DNA of 64,000 nt from CAZJLP01 sp964546955 (lineage in GTDB: Bacteria; Verrucomicrobiota; Verrucomicrobiia; Opitutales; Opitutaceae). The position numbers and the translations under genes were made by a program. Positions 41,791 through 50,942 of the stretch are shown here, one piece after another. Each line of letters starts with the position of its first letter. Positions within the stretch are counted from its first letter, which is position 1. Below the pieces are notes generated by a model that was given only the letters and a program-made list of their open reading frames with translations, made no database searches and was not told the DNA's origin. The DNA is taken from assembly GCA_964546955.1 (NCBI GenBank), contig CAZJLP010000020.1, positions 1 to 64,000 on the forward strand, read 5' to 3'.

Positions 41791-44070
41791 ATGCAAACCC
41801 TTACTCATCGCATGCGCACGGCACTCGTGCATGTCAGCATCGCGTTCGTCGGCGCGACCAGTCAGGCCCAACCCGTAGCCCCGGCCGCACCGCCGCCACC
41901 CGCGGACGACGTGGTCAGCCTTTCGGAATTCACCGTGCGAGAACGCGCGGACAACAGCTATCTCTCCGCCGAATCGACCTCCGGTTCGCGGGTGGCCGTG
42001 AAAGTCACGGACCTTCCCTACGCGGTGAACACGATCCCCTCGGAATTGCTCAAGGATTTCAACGTCCTCGACATCACCGAAGAGCTGGCTTTTGCCAGTT
42101 CGGTCTCCGGGCTCGATCAAGGCGGCAACTTCAACGTTCGCGGCTTCGGCGGCAATATCGTCCTGCGAAACGGCTTCTCGCGCCTCGGCAATTTCGACCG
42201 CACCGCCGCGGACCGCATCGAGTTCATCAAAGGTCCGGCCGCCGCGATCTACGGGCAGACCAACCCGGGCGGCATCGTCAACATCATGACGAAACAGCCG
42301 CGCTCGAAACCGCGCCAGACGGTTTTCCTTTCGGCCGGATCGTACGACACCACGCGCGAGGAAATCGAAGTGACCGGCCCCGTGCCGATCGGCAGCGGCT
42401 CGAAGTTGTCCTATTTGGTCAACGCCTCGTATTTCCACCGCACCTACGAAAGCCCGAACCTCGCCACGCGAACGAAATCGGCCTACGCGGTCCTGAAATA
42501 CGACTTCAGCAAGAACACGAGCCTGAGCGTCGATTTCGACTACAGTTTCCAGCACAACAACGTGATCGGCATTCCGTTCACCGTCATCCCCGGCAGCCCG
42601 GTCCGCTACACGGGGCTGGCGACGGAACTCGCGAATAAACACTACTCGTCTCCGACCGACTGGAACGAGCGCGAGGTTTTCAACTACGAGGCGTTTTTCG
42701 AACATCGTTTCAGCAGCGTCTTTTCGATGCGCGCCGGTGCGAACGCCTACAAGAGCCCACGCTACAGCTACGCTTCGATTCTTTCGACGCAGTATGACCC
42801 TGCGGTGGGCCAGATGATCAACCGCACCCGCCGGCCGAACTACAGTTTCCTGATCGGCCGCGGGCAGAGCGCGGCGATCGACTTCGTGGCGAGTTATCCG
42901 GTGGCCAAGACGACCAACAAGACTCTGCTCACGGTCGATTACTACAGCAACCAGGGCGATCGGCCTACGTTTCAGTCCGCCAGCACGACGTTCGGGCCGA
43001 CCACCTTGGACGTGAACAATCCGGTTCACACGCCGTATGTGCCCTTCAATCGCACGGACTACGTCGTGAGCCGGGATCGCTGGGACTACGCCCGCACGCT
43101 CGGCACGTTCCTTCGGCACCAGATCTGGATGCTGGAGGATCGGTTAATTTTCATGGGCGGCGTGCGCTACGACCGCGTGCACAATTACGCGCACGACGCT
43201 TTCTCCACGTTTCCGTCCACGAGCCCCCGGGCGGGGCAGCTGCCGGAGGACGCGCGCTGGGATGGCGACAACGTCAGCACGACGTTCGGCCTGAACTACA
43301 AAATCACGCCCGACATCATTTTCTTCGCCAGCCGCAGCGAGTCGTTTGTGCCCGGTGGTCCCGGCGGATTGAACCTCACGCAGGAGCCACGTGTGTTTTC
43401 GCCGAATCAAACGGGACTCGGTTACGAAACCGGCTTCAAGTTCGACGCATTCAACCACCGGCTCAGCATGACCACGAGCTTCTACGACATCAGCCTGAAG
43501 AACGTGCAAACCCAGGAGGTCGATCCCGCGAATCCCGGCGGCCCGCTCATCACCCAGTTCGAAGGCGGCCAGGATGCGAAAGGTTTCGAAATCGATATGA
43601 ACTGGCGGGTGATGGACAACCTGCAGTGGTTGTTTTCCTACGGTTGGACCGATAGCCGGCTCACCGACCGCGGCAGCGATCTCGACATCATGAGCCGTCA
43701 GACCCAACGCATTCCCTTCGATCAGATCGGCTCGGCCTTGAAGTATGACATCAACAAGGCGGTCAACGTCTACGTGAGCATGCGCTACGTCGGTTGGACG
43801 TATGTGGACAATGCGGGCGGTATACGCGACACGACACCGGGGAGTCCCACGCTCGGCTTCACGGTGACGCACGACGGCCGCCGTACGATCAAGTCCCCTG
43901 CTTATGCGGTTTGGAATGTGGGCGCCGCCTACAAATTCAAGACCGGCGGCGCTTTGTCGCACACGATCAACGTCACGGCGAAAAACGTCTTCGACAAGTT
44001 CTACGTCCAACCGAACCGCAACCTCGGCGACCGCTTCAATGTGCTGGTTTCGTACAATATCGAACACTGA
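41791..44070 (+). CDS. TonB-dependent outer-membrane receptor
   Basis: 759 residues. Signal peptide (to ATSQAQP), then a TonB-box-like VVSLSEFTV stretch typical of Opitutaceae receptors. The plug domain at ~45-160 includes NVRGFGGNIVLRNGF and RIEFIKGPAAAIYGQTNPGGIVNIMTKQP, and the 22-strand barrel follows. The last residues are VSYNIEH, lacking the usual terminal Phe. Substrate unknown; the position next to LacI and glucarate-catabolism genes suggests an oligosaccharide or sugar acid. A strong terminator follows at 44215. Confidence 0.92.
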   Translation: MQTLTHRMRTALVHVSIAFVGATSQAQPVAPAAPPPPADDVVSLSEFTVRERADNSYLSAESTSGSRVAVKVTDLPYAVNTIPSELLKDFNVLDITEELAFASSVSGLDQGGNFNVRGFGGNIVLRNGFSRLGNFDRTAADRIEFIKGPAAAIYGQTNPGGIVNIMTKQPRSKPRQTVFLSAGSYDTTREEIEVTGPVPIGSGSKLSYLVNASYFHRTYESPNLATRTKSAYAVLKYDFSKNTSLSVDFDYSFQHNNVIGIPFTVIPGSPVRYTGLATELANKHYSSPTDWNEREVFNYEAFFEHRFSSVFSMRAGANAYKSPRYSYASILSTQYDPAVGQMINRTRRPNYSFLIGRGQSAAIDFVASYPVAKTTNKTLLTVDYYSNQGDRPTFQSASTTFGPTTLDVNNPVHTPYVPFNRTDYVVSRDRWDYARTLGTFLRHQIWMLEDRLIFMGGVRYDRVHNYAHDAFSTFPSTSPRAGQLPEDARWDGDNVSTTFGLNYKITPDIIFFASRSESFVPGGPGGLNLTQEPRVFSPNQTGLGYETGFKFDAFNHRLSMTTSFYDISLKNVQTQEVDPANPGGPLITQFEGGQDAKGFEIDMNWRVMDNLQWLFSYGWTDSRLTDRGSDLDIMSRQTQRIPFDQIGSALKYDINKAVNVYVSMRYVGWTYVDNAGGIRDTTPGSPTLGFTVTHDGRRTIKSPAYAVWNVGAAYKFKTGGALSHTINVTAKNVFDKFYVQPNRNLGDRFNVLVSYNIEH

Positions 44071-44214
44071 CCGGTAAGCCGACGCACGACGACCGCACGG
44101 TCCTCCTCTCTTGTTCTCAAACACTCTCCAATCGATGACAACCTGAACCCCATTCGAGGCATTACACTTGGGGTGGAGTCAAATCCGCCCCGCTGAGAAA
44201 CAAGATGGTAACGA

Positions 44215-44250
44215 GAACGGAGGCGTGGGAGACGCCTCCGTTCTTTTTTT
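44215..44250 (+). terminator. Rho-independent terminator after the TonB receptor
   Basis: GAACGGAGGCGT pairs with ACGCCTCCGTTC (12-bp perfect stem, 5-nt loop), followed by seven T. About 145 nt after the receptor stop. Confidence 0.92.
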
Positions 44251-44828
44251 GGGTGTGGATAAAGACGTCCGGAACAGAAGGTATGTCCGGGGATCTTTTT
44301 CTTTCTCTCGGAGCGGATCGAAGGTAGGCAAAACGTCCCGGCGAGCCGTGGGTGGTCTCGATCTCGACTTCGCCTTTTTCAACCATTTTACAGAAGGACG
44401 CGAAGGTAACGAAGAGATCTTCGTGGCAGTGAGTTCTCCGGCATTAGGCGCGTTTAGCGAAACAGATAGATGGGTAGCCGACGGATCTTCGTTTTCTTCG
44501 TCATCTTCTGTCCAAATCTGAAAGGCTCGAGGATCGACAAGGAACGCTCATTCTTGCTGATTTGCGCTGATCGACTCGCTGGCGCTTGCCGCTACGGGCC
44601 CGTCAACCGCCACTCGCTCACACTCGTAGCTACTTCTCGGGCGCTCCGAGATAAAGAGGGAAGAGAAAGAGTTGCAGCCGCGGTGCGGCTGCAAAACACC
44701 CTTGCCCTACCCCCACCCGCCGGTTCAAACATCGCGAGCAGACACGTGACCGCCCCCTTTAGGCCCTGCCGGCTAGAGGGTCTCCCTCTCCTTACTTCCC
44801 CCCTTCCTCTCAGAACGCGCAATCGACT
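44251..44828. other. Repeat-rich intergenic region
   Basis: No gene. It contains a solo copy of the AAGGTAGG-type arm of the ~147-bp element (44321-44352), a partial ACTCGCT tract (44570-44640) and a polypurine tract GATAAAGAGGGAAGAGAAAG near 44651. Confidence 0.55.
44570..44640. repeat. ACTCGCT extragenic repeat tract, partial copy
   Basis: GACTCGCTGGCGCTTGCCGC and CCACTCGCTCACACTCGTAGC, the two direct units of the larger tract at 40170, here with a shortened spacer and no 3' block. Confidence 0.65.
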
Positions 44829-45704
44829 ATGCCTACACTTCCTGCAATCGCATTCATCGGCACCGGCGTCATGGGCCGCAGCATGGCGGGGCATCTGCTG
44901 AAAGCCGGCCACGCCGTCCACGTCTACAATCGCACGCGCGAAAAAGCGCAGACTCTGATCGAGGCCGGGGCCCAGTGGCACGATTCCGCCGGTCAGGCTG
45001 CGGCCGCGGCGGAGACCGTCGTGACCATGCTGGGTTTTCCGACGGATGTTGAGGAAACCTACCTCGGGCCCAAGGGCATCGTCGCATCGGCGAAGCCGGG
45101 AACGCTCCTCATCGACATGACGACCTCGAGCCCCGCGCTCGCTCGGTGCGTCGCCGAAGCGGCCGCGGGACGCGGCCTGATTGCCCTCGATGCACCGGTC
45201 TCAGGCGGAGACATCGGAGCGCGCGAGGCGCGCCTCGTCATCATGGCCGGCGGCGACGAAGCCGGCTTCCAACGCGCTTTGCCGGTGTTGTCCCTGATGG
45301 GAAAGAACATTGTCCGCCACGGCGGCCCCGGCTCCGGTCAGCACTGCAAGATGGCAAATCAGATCGCCGTCGCGGCAGGCATGCTCGCCTGGGTGGAAGC
45401 CCTGGCCTACGCCCAAAAGGCGGGCCTCGAACCCACCCGCGTGCTGGAAAGCATCAGTGGCGGAGCGGCCGGAAGCTGGGCCATGACCAACCTCGCTCCG
45501 AGGGCGTTGAGCGGAAACTACGCGCCGGGCTTCTACGTGAAGCATTTTCTGAAAGACATGCGCATCGCCCTCGAAGCCGCGGCCGAGATGAAACTCGACC
45601 TTCCGGGTCTCGCGTGCGCCAAAAAGCTCTACGACCAAGTCGCCGCAAAAGGCTGGGAAGACTGCGGAACGCAAGCCCTCTACCGCCTGTACACCGCGTC
45701 ATGA
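44829..45704 (+). CDS. garR: 2-hydroxy-3-oxopropionate (tartronate semialdehyde) reductase
   Basis: 291 residues, beta-hydroxyacid dehydrogenase family. It has the Rossmann motif FIGTGVMGRSM, substrate-binding DAPVSGGDIGA, and the catalytic Lys in GSGQHCKMANQ. It should reduce tartronate semialdehyde to D-glycerate with NAD(P)H. The assignment within the family rests on neighbours: the stop overlaps the start of an HpcH/HpaI aldolase (ATGA), and a glucarate dehydratase follows, which together form the glucarate pathway. A related 3-hydroxyisobutyrate-type activity cannot be excluded. Confidence 0.82.
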   Translation: MPTLPAIAFIGTGVMGRSMAGHLLKAGHAVHVYNRTREKAQTLIEAGAQWHDSAGQAAAAAETVVTMLGFPTDVEETYLGPKGIVASAKPGTLLIDMTTSSPALARCVAEAAAGRGLIALDAPVSGGDIGAREARLVIMAGGDEAGFQRALPVLSLMGKNIVRHGGPGSGQHCKMANQIAVAAGMLAWVEALAYAQKAGLEPTRVLESISGGAAGSWAMTNLAPRALSGNYAPGFYVKHFLKDMRIALEAAAEMKLDLPGLACAKKLYDQVAAKGWEDCGTQALYRLYTAS

Positions 45705-46468
45705 AACTCACCGGCGATTTTCGACGCCGCGTGCTCGCGCGGGAGTGGCTCGGCGGCACGTTCCTGAATCTCGGGTCGCCTCTCACCGTCGAGATGGCGG
45801 GCTGCGCCGGATTCGACTGGCTCCTTCTCGATCACGAGCACGGCCCTGGCAGCGACCAAACGATCCTGCATCAGCTTCAGGCGGCCGCCGCCACCCCCGC
45901 GACCGCGATCGTCCGCATCGCGGCGAACGAACCGCCCCGGTTCAAACGGGTCCTCGATATCGGCGCCGGTGGGGTGATGGTGCCCTGGGTCAGCACAGCG
46001 GACGAGGCACGCGCCGCGGTTTCATCGCTGCGCTATCCCCCGCGCGGAATTCGCGGCGTCGCAAAATTGAACCGCGCTTGTTCCTTCGGCGCCAGTTTCG
46101 ACGAGTATTATGCGCATGCCCACGAGTGGCTCGTCACCATGGCCCAGATCGAGACGCCCGAGGGCGTGGCCAATGCGGCGGAGATCGCGGCGGTCGACGG
46201 CGTGGATGTGCTCTTCGTCGGTCCGACGGACCTGACGACGGCGCTAGGGATTCAATCGCAGTTCGAGCATCCCCTGTATCTCGACGCCTTGCAGAAGGTC
46301 GCCGCCGCGGCGAAGAACGCAGGCAAAGCGACGGGAATCCTGCTGCTCAATCCGGCGCAACTCCCGCGCATCCGCGAGTTAGGCATCACGGTCGTGGCGC
46401 TGGGCAGCGATGGCGGCGGAGTGAACGGCGCGCTGCTCGGGTACGCGGCTACGCTGCGGGGAAAGTGA
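45701..46468 (+). CDS. garL: HpcH/HpaI aldolase (5-keto-4-deoxyglucarate aldolase type)
   Basis: The ATG at 45701 overlaps the garR stop; the frame is open much further upstream but inside garR. 255 residues. It has the catalytic His in LLLDHEHGPGS, Arg in IVRIAANEP, metal-ligand Glu in AQIETPEGVAN, and VLFVGPTDLTTALG. Class II pyruvate aldolase; in this context it should split 5-dehydro-4-deoxy-D-glucarate into pyruvate and tartronate semialdehyde, the substrate of the overlapping garR. Confidence 0.82.
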   Translation: MKLTGDFRRRVLAREWLGGTFLNLGSPLTVEMAGCAGFDWLLLDHEHGPGSDQTILHQLQAAAATPATAIVRIAANEPPRFKRVLDIGAGGVMVPWVSTADEARAAVSSLRYPPRGIRGVAKLNRACSFGASFDEYYAHAHEWLVTMAQIETPEGVANAAEIAAVDGVDVLFVGPTDLTTALGIQSQFEHPLYLDALQKVAAAAKNAGKATGILLLNPAQLPRIRELGITVVALGSDGGGVNGALLGYAATLRGK

Positions 46469-46676
46469 ACTCGAACCGGCTGGCCTAGTGAGAGTCGCAC
46501 TTTGCTGAGCAGACCGTGAAATGAATCCCCGGAATGAGATAAAGCGTAAAGAGCCTCTGGAAAACTCCGGCGAAGAGCGGATCGGGGTGATACGCGACCT
46601 CCGGGCGCGTTGGCTTGGAGCGCGCGCTCCTCGTAGAAAAACGCCGAAAACGCGCTCAGGACTTTCTCGTTCCTCT

Positions 46677-46797
46677 TTCTTCTCTCCTCTTTCTCTCAAT
46701 CTTTCTTCCTCCACCGAGATGCCAGCCGGGCTCGAGTCCGGTGCGAGTACGCGGTCGGAGTGGCTTCTCTGTAGAAGAGGAAAGATTAAGAGAAAGA
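46677..46797. repeat. Polypyrimidine/polypurine hairpin
   Basis: Left arm (TTTCTTCTCTCCTCTTTCTC region, 46677-46710) is complementary to 46773-46797 (AGAAGAGGAAAGATTAAGAG). Same plan as 39379-39499, in the gap before gudD. Confidence 0.6.
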
Positions 46798-46900
46798 TGG
46801 CGGGGCGGCCGCCCCCGGGTGCTGGCGCTCGCCGCTACAACTTCACTTTCAATTCGAAACGCTAAACTGAAACTACGGCCGCAGGCCGCGCTCTCCCCCC

Positions 46901-48190
46901 ATGCGAATCACGGAAATGCACATCACGCCGATTGCGCTCGGCGATCCTCCCTTGTTAAACGCCGCCGGTCTGCACGCGCCTTATTGTCTGCGGACGGTGA
47001 TCGAACTCGTCACGAACACGGGGCTGCGGGGGCTGGCGGAAGTTCCGGGCAGCGCGGCGATCGATGAGGCGCTCGCCAACGTGCGCGACGCCGTGATTGG
47101 CTCGGACCCGCTCAACTGGAACGCGCTCAAGGCCAAGCTGATTCAATTCGCCGCGCCGGAAACGGCCGCCTCCCGGGGAGACAAACCGTGGGACGGCCGG
47201 AAGATCGTCCAGGTCTACAGCGCCATGAACGTGGCGTGTTTGGATATTCAAGGGAAAGCGTACGGCGTTCCCGTCGCCCAACTCCTCGGCGGCATCGTGC
47301 GCGAGCGGGTGCCGTACTCGGCGTACCTGTTCTATAAGTACGAAGGAGCCGGCGGCGATCTCGCCTTCGGCACGGATCCCAAGGCGACCGGCTGGGCGGC
47401 CGCGCGTCAGAAACAGGCGCTCGAGAACCCGGACGAGATCGTGGCCCAGGCTCATGCGATGGTGAAGGAGTTCGGTTTCAAATCGATCAAGCTGAAAGGC
47501 GGGGTGTTCGAACCCGCGATCGAAGTCGCCAGCATGAAGGCGCTGCACAAGGCGTTCGGGCCGAATGTTCCGCTTCGCCTCGATCCCAACGCGCTGTGGA
47601 CGGTCGACACGGCGATCAAGTACGGCAAGGAGCTCGAAGGCATTCTGGAGTATTTTGAGGATCCCACACGCGGCCAGGACGGCATGGCGACGGTGCGCAA
47701 AGCACTAAAGATGCCGCTGGCGACGAACATGTGCACAACGTCGTTCGACGACCTTCCTGGCAGCATCAAGCACGAGTCGGAGGATATCATTCTCACCGAC
47801 CACCACTTCTGGGGCGGCCTCCACTCCTCCATGGAGCTGGCGGCGTTCTGTCGAATTTTCCGCCGCGGCGTATCGATGCATTCGAACAATCACGCGGGAA
47901 TTTCGCTCGCGGCCATGACCCACCTGGGCGCCGCGATGCCGAATCTGAGCTATGCGCTCGACACCCACTATCCCTGGCAATGGGAAGAAATCATCGTCGG
48001 CGGCAGGATTAAATTCGAGGATGGGTGCGTTGTCCTCCCGAAAGGGCCGGGCCTCGGCGTCGAACTCGACCGCCCCGCCCTCGCTCGCGCTCACGAAACC
48101 TACAAGCGCTGCGGGATCAAAGAGCGCAACGACGAGCCAGAGATGCAGAAGAAGGTGCCAGGGTGGAAATTCAAAGCCGTGCGTTGGTAG
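46901..48190 (+). CDS. gudD: Glucarate dehydratase (enolase superfamily)
   Basis: 429 residues. Enolase-superfamily active-site residues in order: Lys197-x-Lys199 (SIKLKGG), metal ligands Asp228 (RLDPNALW), Glu253 (YFEDPTRG) and a third at about residue 276, Asp300 (LTDHHFWGG) and the general base His331 (HSNNHAGISLAAMTHLG). The HSNxHxGISLAAMTH motif is characteristic of glucarate dehydratases. It dehydrates D-glucarate to 5-dehydro-4-deoxy-D-glucarate, which the adjacent aldolase would cleave. Separated from garL by a 430-bp repeat-bearing gap. Confidence 0.88.
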   Translation: MRITEMHITPIALGDPPLLNAAGLHAPYCLRTVIELVTNTGLRGLAEVPGSAAIDEALANVRDAVIGSDPLNWNALKAKLIQFAAPETAASRGDKPWDGRKIVQVYSAMNVACLDIQGKAYGVPVAQLLGGIVRERVPYSAYLFYKYEGAGGDLAFGTDPKATGWAAARQKQALENPDEIVAQAHAMVKEFGFKSIKLKGGVFEPAIEVASMKALHKAFGPNVPLRLDPNALWTVDTAIKYGKELEGILEYFEDPTRGQDGMATVRKALKMPLATNMCTTSFDDLPGSIKHESEDIILTDHHFWGGLHSSMELAAFCRIFRRGVSMHSNNHAGISLAAMTHLGAAMPNLSYALDTHYPWQWEEIIVGGRIKFEDGCVVLPKGPGLGVELDRPALARAHETYKRCGIKERNDEPEMQKKVPGWKFKAVRW

Positions 48191-48204
48191 TGGCCGCTTT
48201 GAAT

Positions 48205-48421
48205 TTCGGTTTTGAGTTTTGAGTATTGAGTAACCGATCCCGACTCGCTGGCGCTCGCGACTACGGGGCAGAAATAAGCGATAAGTAGTCAGCAACAAGC
48301 AATGGGTCGAGGTCGATCCTGCCACTCGCTCGCGCTCGTAGCTACTTTCCCGCGATCAAACTGGAATCGCTCCGTGCCCTCCTGCTCGTCCTGTTCCGAC
48401 CTCTGTGTCGCAAAACAAAGC
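48205..48421. repeat. ACTCGCT extragenic repeat tract, copy 2
   Basis: Same blocks as 40170-40374 in the same order, including the leading TTTTGAGTTTTGAG and final CAAAACAAAGC. Confidence 0.75.
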
Positions 48422-48483
48422 TTCACCTTCGTCCACTTCGAATCCTTCGCGAGACACAACCCGAGCTCACGCCGATTCGAACC

Positions 48484-48504
48484 AACCTGCCGGGACGGCA
48501 GGTT
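48484..48504. repeat. AACCTGCCG hairpin repeat, copy 2
   Basis: Identical to the hairpin at 23226-23246. Confidence 0.75.
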
Positions 48505-48560
48505 CCGCTTTGGGAATACCACACGTGCCAGCACAGGTAGCACGCGTGTGAACCCAAAAA

Positions 48561-48591
48561 ACCAAAACCGGGCGGCCCCCGTGGACCGCCC
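48561..48591 (-). terminator. Terminator of the GH43-like gene
   Basis: Minus-strand GGGCGG / CCGCCC stem followed by GGTTTTGGTTTTTT, starting right at the stop codon. Confidence 0.55.
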
Positions 48592-48592
48592 C

Positions 48593-49690
48593 CTATTTCA
48601 CCAGCGGAATCGCCACATTCCAGCTCGTGGTCATGTTGGCGAAGCCGCCAGGGCCATCGCCGCTGGCGGCGAAAAGCATCACGGGGCGGCCGTTTTCGAA
48701 AAGAAGGAAGGGGCGATCCATTTGTCCCATGACCTGTTCCTTGCCGTCACTCCATGTCACCTTACGGCTATAAGCCTTGGGATTGGCGGCGAGCTTCCAA
48801 TTCTTGCCGTCAGGAGAATAGGCGTGAATCCCGGCGTGTTTCTCGCCGGCGAGTTTCCCAGTCATGTCCTTTGCAATCATTTCGTACCCGCCTTCCGGGC
48901 TCTGCCAGACAAACGGATCCTCGACTTCGCCGAAATGGTCGGGGCTGAACAGCGGCTGATCGCTGATCACTTCATACGGTCCAAGATAGTTTTTCGCTTT
49001 TGCGGCGCTCAGCACCATGGCGCCGTGCTTGCCCTTATCATTATAACGACGCGCCTTGAACATCAGGAAGACGGAGCCGTCCTTGTGCACCGTGGGCGCA
49101 GGATTCGAAGTCAGAAAACTATAGTATGTGCCCGGTTTTGTATCGAGAATCGGTTTGTCGAACCGTTGCCAGGGACCGCTGAGGCTCTTGGAAGTCGCGA
49201 GGCCGATGCGCTTGTTGGCCCGGGCCACGATGCAGCGGTGGTCGTCGAGATTGAATTTCTCACCTCGCGGCGCGTCGTCCAGCGGGTGCGTGCTGCCCAT
49301 GTAGTACAATAGATAGGTGTCACCGTGTTTGGTGATCGATGGATTGTGCGTAGCGCGGCCGTCCCAGTACTCCACCCCCCGCGCGGGCAGGACGACTTCC
49401 TTGAAGGTGTAAGGACCTTCGGGTTTGTCGGCGACGGCTCGGACCACCTCGGAATTGGTCATCCAACCCGGATGGAAGGTGATGTCTTTGGGCCAGCGCG
49501 ACGCGAACATGTGATACTTGCCGTCGTCCCCTTTGATCACGGACCCATCCCAGACCCAGTAACCCTCCATACGAAAACCGCCTTCCCGTGGCACCACGCC
49601 CAACTTCGGAAACGGGAGCGGCTCCGCTAGGCCGGCTGCAGCCAGGATAAGGGAGAGCGAGAAAAAGACGAGAGAACGAAATAAGGTCAT
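48593..49690 (-). CDS. Secreted GH43-like five-bladed propeller hydrolase
   Basis: 365 residues with a signal peptide (LVFFSLSLILAAAGLA). Propeller blades carry the GH43/GH32-clan patterns: GYWVWDGSVIKGDDGKYHMFASRW with a candidate base Asp, THNPSITKHGDTYLLYYMG, TSNPAPTVHKDGSVFLMFKA, and VEDPFVWQSPEGGYEMIAKD with a candidate acid Glu. Exact family and substrate unknown. Its place beside the glucarate module suggests uronic-acid-containing glycans. Confidence 0.72.
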   Translation of the reverse strand: MTLFRSLVFFSLSLILAAAGLAEPLPFPKLGVVPREGGFRMEGYWVWDGSVIKGDDGKYHMFASRWPKDITFHPGWMTNSEVVRAVADKPEGPYTFKEVVLPARGVEYWDGRATHNPSITKHGDTYLLYYMGSTHPLDDAPRGEKFNLDDHRCIVARANKRIGLATSKSLSGPWQRFDKPILDTKPGTYYSFLTSNPAPTVHKDGSVFLMFKARRYNDKGKHGAMVLSAAKAKNYLGPYEVISDQPLFSPDHFGEVEDPFVWQSPEGGYEMIAKDMTGKLAGEKHAGIHAYSPDGKNWKLAANPKAYSRKVTWSDGKEQVMGQMDRPFLLFENGRPVMLFAASGDGPGGFANMTTSWNVAIPLVK

Positions 49691-49987
49691 GGGTAGTATG
49701 AGGGTTGTCTCAAAGTTTCAGCGAGATAGGCGCACAGTAAAGGCGATAGCGTACGCTAAAAGTCAAAAGCTTGGAGTTGCCGAGAGCCAAGAGCTTAGAA
49801 ACGGAGTGGTGAGAGCGGTTCCGGTTTGTCCTTCTCGAGCGCAGCGAAGGATGACAAACGCTGGTGGAAACGGAGCCATCTGCTATCGCGACTCAGCTCT
49901 CAGCCCTGAGTTTCTCGGCCAATTGACTACAAATTACAATCGGCCTTTCCAATGGCGTTCGGGGCATTTTCGGCCTAGGATGAGCAG

Positions 49988-50557
49988 ATGGAAGCGATCC
50001 TTGGGTTAGCCATGGGGCTCGGCCTCAGCGCCGCATGCGGATTTCGCGTCTTCGTGCCGCTGCTCGTCATGAGTGTCGCGGCGCGGGGCGGCTATCTCAC
50101 CTTAAGTGATCATTTCAATTGGCTCGGCGGGGACATCGCTCTGATCACGCTGGCCATCGCGACGGTCCTGGAAATCGCGGCCTACTACGTTCCCTGGGTG
50201 GACAATTTTCTCGATTCCATCACGACCCCGTGCGCGGTGGTCGCCGGCATGATCGCGACGGCGGCGGTTCTGACGGATATGGACCCGTTCATGAAATGGA
50301 CGCTCGCGGCGATCGCGGGCGGAGGTGCCGCGGGTCTGGTTCAAGCCACGACGGTCGTGACGCGGGGTGCATCCACGCTGGCAACGGGCGGCACAGGTAA
50401 CTCCGCGATCGCCACGGTCGAAGCGGGCGGCGCAACGGCCACGTCTCTGCTCGCGCTGTTTGTGCCGATTGCGATCCCACTGATTCTGCTCGCCGTGCTT
50501 TGGTATTTTTTGCGCCAGCGTCGGAGACGGACGTTAGAAGCCAGCTCTCCGCGGTAG
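49988..50557 (+). CDS. DUF4126 membrane protein
   Basis: 189 residues, about five hydrophobic helices. GLGLSAACGFRVFVPLLVMSVAARGG and WVDNFLDSITTPCAVVAGMI are the conserved DUF4126 blocks. The C-terminus is Arg-rich and cytosolic. Function unknown. Confidence 0.85.
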   Translation: MEAILGLAMGLGLSAACGFRVFVPLLVMSVAARGGYLTLSDHFNWLGGDIALITLAIATVLEIAAYYVPWVDNFLDSITTPCAVVAGMIATAAVLTDMDPFMKWTLAAIAGGGAAGLVQATTVVTRGASTLATGGTGNSAIATVEAGGATATSLLALFVPIAIPLILLAVLWYFLRQRRRRTLEASSPR

Positions 50558-50737
50558 GACGACGTTGGTTCGGTGGTCTCCGATCTCGATTCCGTTTTCT
50601 TCAAACCATTTTACAAAAGGACACGAAGGAGCCGGCTTCGGATTTTGAAACCACTAATCCACACTGATGATTTCGCTCGGCAATGGCCGAGCGAGGGCAG
50701 GAATGCTCATTTTCGCTGATTGGTGCTGATCGGCGCG

Positions 50738-50895
50738 CTGGGGAGGCATTAAGCGATAAACATTCAGCAATGAGCAATGGATCGAGGTCGAGCCTGCCAC
50801 TCGCTCACGCTCGTAGCTACTTTCCGCTAACCACACTGCAACCGCTCTGTGCCCTCCTGTTCGTCCTCTTCCGTCCTCTCTGTCACAAACAAAGC
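50738..50895. repeat. ACTCGCT extragenic repeat tract, copy 3
   Basis: Contains CCACTCGCTCACGCTCGTAGC, CTCTGTGCCCTCCTGTTCG and CACAAACAAAGCTC in the same order as copies 1 and 2; the first unit is degenerate. Confidence 0.7.
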
Positions 50896-50942
50896 TCGGG
50901 TCTAACTTCTGGCTTCTGACTTCTGGTCTCCAGCTTCTGGCT

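Noticed and set aside
41716..43119. 467-codon minus-strand frame opposite the TonB receptor
   Set aside because: Antisense shadow; no signal or domain, and the receptor frame is intact.
45146..45700. N-terminal extension of the aldolase frame
   Set aside because: Lies within garR; the ATGA overlap at 45701 and the aldolase family length fix the start.
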